A stretch of 64,000 bases of DNA from Turnera subulata (taxonomy: Eukaryota > Streptophyta > Magnoliopsida > Malpighiales > Passifloraceae): contig JAKUCV010000302.1 in the NCBI GenBank assembly GCA_028386065.3, positions 79,925 to 143,924 on the forward strand. The letters are read 5' to 3'. How positions within the stretch are numbered: position 1 is the stretch's first letter; every line of letters starts with the position of its first letter. The translations under genes were made by a program, and so were the position numbers. Below the pieces are notes generated by a model that was given only the letters and a program-made list of their open reading frames with translations, had not been told where the DNA came from and ran no database searches. Below are positions 52,331 through 64,000 of this stretch, one piece after another.

Positions 52331-52654
52331 GCTCTAGACATACTAGACAATATTACATGGTGGTTCTAGAGCAAAAAGTAAGACAGTCTACTTTTGTTAG
52401 AAACAAATCGTTAGTAAGACAGACAGATTGGTCATGCTTAATTTCTTTCTTCTTTTTTTTTTTTTTGATTTGGTTCTTATTTTCCTCTCTTTCTATTGCG
52501 GTATTCTCTGTGGTTATATAAAAGGCTTTCAAGTTGTCTTAGAATGATCGGTTGGATATATATAATGATCAGGCTCTTGCATGGATGAACATTTGGATTT
52601 TGAAAATGTTGTGTCATGTTACCTGGAGATCAGGAGTTAGGCCACGTAGCTTTT
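52331..52654. other. Flank of the small LTR element, no gene seen
   Basis: AT-rich, with a T-run near 52455; nothing recognised. Confidence 0.4.
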
Positions 52655-55060
52655 TGTTGTTCACTGAGAAGCACTCTTTTATTATTTAATTTAAAACCTA
52701 GACGATGCCGTGGTTCCCTTCACGGTGGTCACACTCTTGGTATTTTTTCTCACAACTACTATCTTGCTACACATGATAATAAAATCCTGATAAACTTATT
52801 TATATAGACTACTTAACGGACAAGATAAGACTCCTAAACCGAACCAGGATTTGAACTCTTAAAACCCAAATACATAAATAATTTTAAACCCATTCAAACT
52901 AGGCTTAGTTTAATACCTAACAATATCTCCCTTAAACTAAGCTTACAAATAAATAACATGACTCTACCCAATGCCATCAATTGCAAGTGCCTTCAGTGCC
53001 ACTGTTGTTGCAGTGACTAACTTGAACATTGCTTCAAACAGTAACATCTTCCTTGAGTCAAAACAAACCTTTAGCTTCACATCCTTTCCAAATTGCATGT
53101 TTGGCTTCAAATGCTTCTTCCATGCTCCTTCTTGCTTGCTAAAGAAATCTTGTGTTGTCTCCCATCCTTTGTTGTATCCAAAAACACTCTCCATAACGTC
53201 CCTTGGCTGAGGAAAATTAATCAACACCAACAAAATCAATTTTCTCACCATAGATAAAATCAATTTCATCAAATTCCTTCCCTTCATCTCTTTTGGCTTT
53301 CTCTCCTCTTCTTTCTTAGCCATTATCAATTTGTCTCCCTCAAATAAAGAATCATCTGCAAAAATCTTATTTTCTACTTGTTCAGCTACCTGTTTGCCTT
53401 TGTTGTCTCCCTGGCAAGAAAATTTATTTTCTTGAACCTCCATATCTTCTTTCTCCTCTCCTTGAGAAAATAATTCCTCCATGTTGATTCTTGACATCTT
53501 GTGCCATTCACCATGAAATTTAGAATCTTGACAGTAATCTGGCAGTAACAAACTTTCTACCTCAATTCTTTCCAATCTTCTAACTTCACAAGCAAACTTG
53601 TCTTCCTTGCTACAATCGGCCAAATCAATTTGCTCTACGCAAATTCTTAAGAGTCTATGGAACTCACCTTTCAAATTTAGCATCTGCTTTACTATCCCAC
53701 AAGTTGAGATTTTCAATATCAATCTTTGACTGTCTTGAGACTTCTTTGCCAAAATACTCCAACTCATCTTTCACATACTGATCATTCTTCAACCAATATT
53801 GCCAATATTCTGTCGGAGCATTACAAGGCCAATTTAATCCGAACGGAACTTTGCCTTTCTTGAAAACCTGTTGAATTTGAGGAAATATTCACTCCGAAGA
53901 AGAAATTTTTCAAATACAAAATCATGATACCAGCGAGGAGTAGTATGAAGTAATATTTCCACAAACTTTACATCATTAGCCTTATAAATTTCCACCGGCA
54001 ACATAAATAATGTACTTCTATTGGCAACCAAATCCCACACATCGCAAACCTTCATGTATTTTTGAACTTGAACAAACCATATATTATAACCTCCAAAAAT
54101 TCAATTTCTTGTACTTTAATTTCTCCATTCGAAAAGGGAACATGAAACAAGTTAATTTTACTTACCTCCCAACTTTTTGCTTCACCATCCATGCCAAGGC
54201 TATTTTCCATTGTTTCACTCCACAACAACCACGTCACAGCAACCAAATCACAGGTGCCTTCCTTTGACGAAAAAGATTTTTTTTTTCGTCCCATCTTTTA
54301 ACAAATCACAAAAGCCTTTTTTTTTAATCAACAAGAACAGAAACAGCAACACAATTTTCTCTCTTTTTTTTTTCCGATTTCTTGTGTTCCGTCTTCACCA
54401 GACCCTTTTTTTCCTCTTGCCAACTTTCTTTTACAAAATAATGAACCCAAACTTTTATTTCCGCTTGATGAACCTCCACAAAAGTGACTCAGCCAATTTT
54501 TGTCTCTTCCAAATTAAAATCCCACAATTCTACTGTATCGCCAAAAGCCATGCACCATAAACAACTTTTTTTTTTTTTCACAAACACAAACACTTCACGA
54601 ACACCATTTTTTTTTTCTCCCCTCTTTTGCCAATTTCCCTTTGCTCTTCCTCCAAACTTTTTCACGAACAATTTTTTTCTTCTCCACGAACACGAACACA
54701 GTTCTTCTTCTCCTTATGCAGCGTCTTTACCGGATCCTCACAGGCTCCGCTACCAATTGTAAAATATAGCTCCGCTACCAATTGTAGAATATAGAAATTC
54801 ACCGGCAACACAAACTTTATTATTTAATTTGAAACTTAGGCGACACCGTAGTGTCCCTCATGGTAGCCACACCCTTGGTGCTTTACTCACAACTCTATTT
54901 TTGCTATACTCATAATAAAACACTGACACACCTATTTATATATACTCTTTACTTAACGGACAAGACGTAACTCCTAAACTGAACTGGACTTGGACTCTTA
55001 AAACCCAATAATATAAAGTCACTTAAACCCAAACTAATTAGCTTAGTTTAATACCCAACA
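52655..55060 (-). mobile_element. Small non-autonomous copia-like LTR element with duplicated primer-binding site
   Basis: LTRs of about 270 bp (52655-52922 and 54783-55060) share 'ttttattatttaattt' and 'acttaacggacaaga', and on the minus strand start TGTTRGGTATTAAAC. A polypurine tract (AAGGGAGATAT) precedes the 3' LTR at 52922. The primer-binding-site-like ATTGGTAGCGGAGC follows the 5' LTR and is repeated 26 bp later together with the last LTR bases. The interior (1.86 kb) encodes only the gag-like ORF. The left LTR edge is approximate. Confidence 0.75.
52964..54294 (-). pseudogene. Gag-like ORF of the small LTR element (frameshifted)
   Basis: Pieces in order: MENSLGMDGEAKSWEVSKIN; a frameshift; MKVCDVWDLVANRSTLFMLP; LLHTTPRWYHDFVFEK; a gap with stops; then the main ORF (53767-52964) with RICVEQIDLADCSKEDKFAC and LPDYCQDSKFHGEWHKMSRI. 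One acidic unit MEELFSQGEEKEDMEVQ and NMQFGKDVKLKVCFDSRKML follow. The inverted copy next door keeps the upstream frame as LNFGGYNTWFVQVQKYMKVC, reminiscent of the copia gag start (L-x-G-x-N-Y-x-x-W). The remainder is unrecognised. It would be the element's only protein. Confidence 0.55.
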
Positions 55061-56350
55061 ATATTGAGGTAGAAAATTTGTCACTGCCAGGTTACTGCCA
55101 AGATTCTAAGTTTCATGGTGAATGGCACAAGATGTTAAGAATCAACGTGGAGGAATTATTTTCTCTGGGAGAGGAGAAAGAAGAGTTGGTGGTTCAAGAA
55201 TTATTTTCTCAAGGTGAGGAAAAAGAAAAGATGGAGGTTCAAGAAAATAAATTTTCTTGCCAGGGAGACAACAGAGGCGAACAAGTAGCTGAACAAGTGG
55301 AAGAGAAGGCTTTTGCAGGAGATTCTTTATTTGAGGAAGACAAATTGATGGTAAGTAAAATTAACTTGTTTCAAGTTCTTTTTTTTGGAATGGAGAAATC
55401 AAAGTACAAGAAATTGAATTTTGGAGGTTATAATACATGGTTTGTTCAAGTTCAAAAATATATGAAGGTTTGCGATGTGTGAGATTTGGTTGCCAATGAA
55501 AGTACATTATTTATGTTGCCGATGGAAGTTTATAAGGCTAAGGATGAAAAATTTGTGGAAATATTACTTCATACTACTCCTCGCTGGTGTTATGATTTTG
55601 TGCTTGAAAAATCTCTTCTTCCAAGTAAATATTTCCTCAAACTCAAGCAGGCTTCCAAGAAAGGCAAAGTTCTGTCTGGATTAAATTGGCCTCGTAATGC
55701 TCGAACAGAATATTGGCAATATTGGATGAAGAATGATCAGTATGTGGAAGATGAGTTGGAGTATTTTGGCAAAGAAGTCTCAAGACAGTCAAAGATTGAT
55801 TTTGAAAATCTCAACTTGTGGGATAGCAAAGCAGATGCTAAATTTGAAGGTGAGTTCCATGGACTCGTAAGAATTTGCGTAGAGCAAATTGATTTGGCCG
55901 ATTGTAGCAAGGAAGACAGGTTTGCTTGTGAAGTTAGAAGATTGGGAAGAATTGAGGTAGAAAATTTGTCACTGCCAGATTACTGTCAAGATTCTAAATT
56001 TCATGGTGAATGGCACTGAATGTCAAGAATCAACGTGGAGGAATTATTTTCTCAGGGAGAGGAGAAAGAAGAGTTGGTGGTTCAAGAATTATTTTCTCAG
56101 GGAGAGGAGAAAGAAGAGTTGGTGGTTCAAGAATTATTTTCTCAAGGAGAGGAGAAAGAAGAGATGGAGGTTCAAGAAAATAAATTTTCTTGCTAGGGAG
56201 ACAAAAAAAGCGAATAGGTAGCTGAACAAGTAGAAGAGAAGGTTTTTGTAGAATATTTTTTATTTGAGGAAGACAAATTGATAACGGCTGAACAAAAAAA
56301 GGAGAGAAAGCCAAAAGGCTATAAAGGGAAAAAAATTGATAAAATTGATT
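55061..56350 (+). pseudogene. Head-to-head rearranged copy of the small element's gag-like ORF
   Basis: It abuts the LTR end at 55060. It starts mid-protein (IEVENLSLPGYCQDSKFHGE to EDKLMV) and jumps back to an earlier part (SKINLFQVLFFGMEKSKYKK). It then runs through LVANESTLFMLPMEVYKAKD and TEYWQYWMKNDQYVEDELEY into a second, complete pass of the first segment. Stops at 55480 and about 56018 and a TAG near 56195 break it. The acidic unit ELFSQGEEKEELVVQ is present two times at 55155-55245 and three times at 56040-56175 (45-bp tandem repeat), against one in the minus-strand copy. Confidence 0.65.
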
Positions 56351-56560
56351 TTATCTATGATGAAAAATATTTGATTTTGTCGAATTTAAAAATCCACTCA
56401 ACAAACCACTTTTATTTTTTTAATACACGCTATGGGCTTTGGCTGCACAAATAACACAACCCAATTGGTGTTGTAACCACCAATTCCTTTTTCCCCGCAT
56501 GAGCACAATTTTTTTCAACCAACAATTTCTTTATCCCCGTACGAGCATAACACGAACACT

Positions 56561-56769
56561 GTTATAAATACTAGAGTTTAATGAAGAAAGAGAAATAAAG
56601 GAGAAGAGCTGAAATGGAGCAGATGAAGATGAAGTAGCAAGAGGGAAAGAGCAGCTTTCAACTCTATTTTTTGTCCCAAAATACACAGGCTATATAGCCT
56701 CAAGAAACACTATTAAGGTAGGTGGTACAACAACTATTCACTATTCATCACATCATATTTTTCAGAACA
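56561..56769 (-). repeat. 3' LTR of a decayed copia element
   Basis: On the minus strand it starts TGTTCTGAAAAATATGATGT and ends CTAGTATTTATAACA, with a TATA-like CTATATAGCC. It is preceded by the polypurine tract AAGGGGGAGTG. The far edge is approximate. Confidence 0.55.
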
Positions 56770-58184
56770 CTCCCCCTTGAATGTTGTTGTACTTTGGATA
56801 GAATAGGCTTTTTGGAATAACTGCCTCATTAAAAACCTTATCAAGAAAAACCCTATGGGATAAAAACTTGGTGAAGGAAAAAAGAGTGTAGTGCGTATTC
56901 TAGTCCCCCTGATTTTGGCCTCCCTTGAAATCATATTGTCGTTGCATGTCAATCATCCTTGTCAAGTTTTGGTGACATTCGGTGACGTATGCCTTGTCTG
57001 ATCACTTTTGATACATCACTACTTTAATGGGACAAGGTAGGTAGCAATATCTCCATAATTCGTTGTTGGAACATTTTCCTTTCTATCTTGCTTTTTGTGG
57101 TCGCAATGATACAGCAGCTATATGTGTAAAGTTGTAGCACATGCCTATCTGTGCTTTATGTTGATCAAATAAAAGATCTGCATTTGCAAAGACCAACTAT
57201 ATTCTCTTCGGGTTTACAGGGATAATATAATACCACATCTGTTATACCCCGAAGATAAGGGTAAAGTTATATCTTGCCAATAGGCTCAAATCAAAAGCTT
57301 CAGGTTTCATGTTACTAGCAATATAAATTGCACTTTGACAGGATACTCCAGGACCAATCCAATTCTTTTATGAGATTTCTCATCTCAAAACATAGCACGA
57401 CATTTGGAAGCTTCTTCAGGAGTTCCAATAATATTCAAATCGCAAAAACACACATATATATATGAATTATCAACATAAGCAAAAATAAATTCATGCATGT
57501 ACTTTATACTATGCATACTCAAATTTGTTTAAACCATGTAAAGATCAATTTAGCTTAATTTTTTGTATACTCCCGGGAATTAGTTGCTTCAAGCAACTTG
57601 AATCCTTCAGGGATTCTCATGTATATGTCATGACTTATGGATCCGTAAAAATAGGCTGCAATTGCATCCATTAGATGCATTTCTAATTCTTTCATAGAAT
57701 GCAAGACTTATCAAAAATAATTGCATCCACCACAGGGGAGTATAGCTCCTCACAATTAATACCAGGTCATTTTGGGTAGAACCTTGTGCTACAAATCGTA
57801 TTTTGTACGACAAACCGTGTTTTCCCCTTTTTTTCGCACAAGCACCCATTTATGCTCGACCGGTTTTATACCATTATTGTACGGACTACAGGTCCAAAAA
57901 ATTCCTCGCTTGTCAAGCGAGTCTAACACAATCTAAATTATATCTCTCTATTTTGGCCAATCATTCTGCGCCTAAATTCATCAATAGATGTAGGTTCATG
58001 ATCCTCATTTTCTTTCATAATATTTAGCGCTATATAAAAATAAATATTCCGTCGACGGTTATTTCACGTCGGTTCCTTCTTATTTCTGACACTGTAATTG
58101 AGATCTCATCATACTCATTTATTTCAGGTACCTGGTTACTTCTGGAACTTTATCAATTGTGTCAGAAAACCTCTTCTGGAGGAT
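56770..58184 (-). pseudogene. Copia RT/RNase H remnant
   Basis: The minus-strand frames include KHGLSYKIRFVAQGSTQNDL, YTPLWWMQLFLISLAFYERI and MKENEDHEPTSIDEFRRRMI-type sequence, matching the linker (E-D-x-E-P-x-S-x-x-E-x-R) and RT start (K-x-R-x-V-A-Q-G) of copia elements. Frameshifts are numerous. It is separated from its integrase part (61590-62950) by an inserted gypsy-type LTR. Confidence 0.65.
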
Positions 58185-58189
58185 TTTTT

Positions 58190-61440
<3,251 letters not shown>

Positions 61441-61589
61441 TCTCTTTCATTTAATTGTTTATTTTATTAAATTGGGAGGTGAAGGTGCTCTCCTTGAGGG
61501 GGATAAAAAGCATCACGTCCCGATTTCGAATCCCTAGTGCTGCAGCATGGTAAAGGATTTAATCGGGCGAAGGGAGTGATGTAACAATA

Positions 61590-62950
61590 CCTGAATATGG
61601 TGGGTCCCTCGGGGAGAGGGCTTTCACATTTTTCTCTTCTTGAGGACTTTGAATATGAACCTCTACTGGAGGTCTTATTTTCTCACCAGGGCCATATTAT
61701 CTCTTTGCTCCTATTTCTCTATCGAGAATTTTGTTTTCTTTAGGAATCGAGTATATTCTGAGCTTCTGGCGTACTTTAGATTCATTTGCATATTATACTT
61801 GTTCTTCTGGAACATCAATATGAACAGGAGCATTTGCAGCTGGTATATAAGATTTGGTCACTTTATGTGTCTGGAAATTGACAAAATATTTTGCAAATGA
61901 ATCATCTTCTGAACTTCAGGTTCAAACGAATTCATTTGAGGATCAAAACTAAGCATTGAATAACATTTCAATAATATCTTGATCCAGCTGCTTATTTTCT
62001 CCCCCTGATGTTGGGTAAACTCTTTCATCAAATTAGCAATAAACAAATCTCCAATCACTAGTCAATGATTTATGGAGATTCATACCCAACATACACTACA
62101 TATATTCCCAGTCTTCTTTAAGGACCAATTTTACTATGCTATGGTGGAGCATTATATACTGTACAACCAAAGGTTCGAAGATGGGAGTTACTAGGTTCGT
62201 GACCATGAACCAATTAAATGGGGAGACCTTATGATAACTTGTTGGCTTGATGCACACAAGTATTGTTGCATGTAAAATACCATTTTCTCATACAGTAATA
62301 TTTCATTAACAATGGTCCTGCAATCAATTGTCAATATTCCCCCAGATCTGTTTGAGTTTATTTCCAATGATATACATTATCCATTGAAGAAATATACCAG
62401 CATTATCTAGACATATAGTCTAATAACTTAAGTAGGGATATGTACCCGCAAGTGGCTTAATCATTAAAATAAGTGCGCACAATGCCAACTTGCGTCACAC
62501 AATAGACCATCTAGTCGATGCATCCTAAAAATTACCTAGATGGTCAACACGGCGGATTTATCAATCCGCATTCATGTCCCTGAATTATTCCCAAAATTGC
62601 TAGTGATTCTAGGCCAATCTCTTCTTGTGAAAGCCGAATAATTTATTTTGCAGCAAACAAACACATGGAAATTTATTGATTACAAAAACTTCTGGTTTTT
62701 CAATGAATGACCAAATAAATTTCGTGCATCATTGATCCGGGATGGCCCAACCGGTCATGCCAAACAATAAATCCATGAACCATCTTCAAGTTGGTGCCAG
62801 CTTCAGGCTGCGCAAACTGTGTTTTTAATCACTTAAAATTGCTAGCTTCATGCTAGTGCATTCCAGCTTCTGGCTGGATATGGTAAGATTCAATTACTCA
62901 ATTTCTAGCTTCATGCTACAATATATGTGCCAATTTTAGGATTATTTATG
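61590..62950 (-). pseudogene. Copia integrase remnant
   Basis: It includes SFEPEVQKMIHLQNILSI on the minus strand, which matches the post-integrase linker of Retrofit/Ale-type copia elements (x-E-x-E-V-Q-K-I-I-H-L-Q-N). Farther upstream, 'CCGCGTTG'-like linkers and integrase-like stretches are heavily mutated. Together with 56770-58184 it forms one element split by the LTR at 58190. Confidence 0.55.
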
Positions 62951-63157
62951 CCACTCATGTCGGAAAAAGAACAGAATTATTGAGCAATAATTAAATGTAG
63001 TGACAAACTTTCTCAAAAGGAAATCCTATTGGATCTGTCTGGGGTCCACATATTGAAAAATTGACACCTTAGCTGCCTAAGCTTAGGCTATAAGAAGGGA
63101 GTGGTAGAGTCAGAAAGATTCAGAAAAAAAAAAAAAAAACTTAAAAAGACAAGAAAA

Positions 63158-63841
63158 ATGCCTTCCCCAGCTACTGTTTTCTTTGTTGAGGGTGTCTCAC
63201 TTGGAAGAAGGAATAAACTAGCTTATAGCATGGTGAATGAGCAACAGGAGGAATTGCCGAGTGAACTCGCAAGAATTCCTCGTTTAGTGTTTGTTGATGA
63301 GCTTTACTCGTCTAGGTTCTTTATGACTCCTATGGAAGAAACTTTCTTCCAAGAGGACCAAAGCAATCTAAGGGCTTCCTTTTATGGCTTGGCTAACTCT
63401 ATTATGTTTTTCATATCTGATAGATTGCAGGAATTCCAGCTAGAGCCTACTTGTCAAATTTTGAATCAAAGCAGTTATTATCAAGTTTCTATGATGGCTC
63501 GGAGTATCCCAAGGGTGTCTGGATTACTGCCTATGTGGCCTAAGGTACGATTGTTACTGTGGAATTGCAGAGGTGTGGCAAGAAGGTCTCAAGACTTTGT
63601 GTGTACCTTAAGGGACCTGAAGAATCAGTACAAGCCCAACATGGTACTGATTACTGAGACTTTGTGGCAAGCAGGAGAAAATCATGGTGTAATCCCACTC
63701 CGTTTTCCTGCAACGAATCAGTTTGAGATACTTGGAGAAAACAATATGGGTGGTATGTGGTTCTCCTGGAACGAGAGTGTTAGGGTCAACATCAACAACG
63801 AGGCTCAAAGTTTTAGAGTTAATGTTGTATCCAACAGATAA
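63158..63841 (+). CDS. Unknown N-terminal domain joined to truncated EEP-like domain (intact ORF)
   Basis: A 227-residue ORF from MPSPATVFFVEGVSLGRRNK. An in-frame ATG at 63101 exists but adds only a lysine-rich tail, and the inner ATG is the one shared with the homologue in element A. Residues 1-115 form an unknown conserved domain (PRLVFVDELYSSRFFMTPME, ANSIMFFISDRLQEF). After a linker, residues 137-227 resemble the beginning of EEP nucleases: RLLLWNCRGVA, LRDLKNQYKPNMVLITETLW and GGMWFSWNESVRVNINN. The second half of an EEP fold, with its catalytic His and Asp, is absent. A TATA-like CTATAAGAAGG lies about 70 bp upstream. I infer an element-borne or domesticated protein; no enzymatic function should be assumed. 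Confidence 0.6.
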   Translation: MPSPATVFFVEGVSLGRRNKLAYSMVNEQQEELPSELARIPRLVFVDELYSSRFFMTPMEETFFQEDQSNLRASFYGLANSIMFFISDRLQEFQLEPTCQILNQSSYYQVSMMARSIPRVSGLLPMWPKVRLLLWNCRGVARRSQDFVCTLRDLKNQYKPNMVLITETLWQAGENHGVIPLRFPATNQFEILGENNMGGMWFSWNESVRVNINNEAQSFRVNVVSNR

Positions 63842-64000
63842 ATAACTGTTAATACTTATGTATGAGAACAATTCCTCTTTGAATGTACTCCAGTTATGGA
63901 TCCATTTTGCAATACATGTTTGCCCTTAGCTTTGCCATTATTATCTCATCCACGGCCACAGGCACAATTATACTATCTTATTCGCTCCAAAGAATAGAGC
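63842..64000. other. 3' flank of the EEP-like ORF to the window end
   Basis: No feature recognised. It is not similar by eye to the sequence after the homologous ORF in element A. Confidence 0.4.

Overview
The window is repeat-dominated plant nuclear DNA. The evidence is P-class pentatricopeptide-repeat (PPR) genes of the restorer-like type, several nested plant LTR-retrotransposon lineages (Ty3/gypsy types resembling Tat/Ogre and Tekay, and Ty1/copia of the Sirevirus type), tRNA-derived SINEs with long target-site duplications (TSDs), hAT-like and foldback elements, and degenerate CCCTAAA/TTTAGGG-like motifs. A eudicot, perhaps woody, is my guess; the species is not identifiable from what I can see. 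No rRNA gene, functional tRNA gene or CRISPR array was seen.

Layout. 1-18 kb is nested Ty3/gypsy material: three or four copies of one LTR family (LTR-B, 1.6 kb, ends TGTGAA...TTCACA), an Athila-like LTR, and one structurally complete non-autonomous element (element A, 9165-17142, TSD ACAAC) inserted inside an LTR-B copy. Element A carries two antisense ORFs, each behind its own TATA box. 18-32 kb is the gene-bearing part: a PPR cluster with a 5' stub (about 18.66-18.80 kb), a full-length copy broken by two small deletions (20493-22301) and one intact gene (29532-31334). Between them lie SINEs, foldback MITEs, a 550-bp retroposon holding a hAT-like element, and a decayed Ty3/gypsy pol that is itself split by a hAT-like MITE and a SINE.

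32-47 kb holds RNase-H-like fragments and a 10-kb Sirevirus-like copia element on the minus strand (34155-44241, TSD AATAC). It is inserted in the gag of an older relative (LTR 45807-46763). Its additional ORF downstream of pol carries a plant-transposon-like region, a long acidic stretch and a coiled coil. 47-57 kb contains a 1.4-kb foldback, a pyrimidine-rich tract, a second 550-bp retroposon with a perfect TSD, and a small LTR element with 0.27-kb LTRs lying head-to-head with a second, rearranged copy of its internal region. 56.5-63 kb is a decayed copia element split by a gypsy-type LTR. The right end (63158-63841) is an intact ORF homologous to the antisense ORF of element A.

Functionally, the only convincingly intact host-type gene is the PPR protein at 29532-31334, predicted to bind organellar, probably mitochondrial, RNA. 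The most unusual signals are: (1) a protein family shared by the antisense gene of element A and the ORF at 63.2 kb, with an unknown N-terminal domain joined to the front of an endonuclease/exonuclease/phosphatase-like domain; (2) short GGTTT-N-AAACC dyads scattered through the Sirevirus-like elements, coding and noncoding parts alike; (3) switched base-recognition residues between the two PPR paralogues. All coordinates were read by eye, so edges without a stated TSD may be off by tens of bases.
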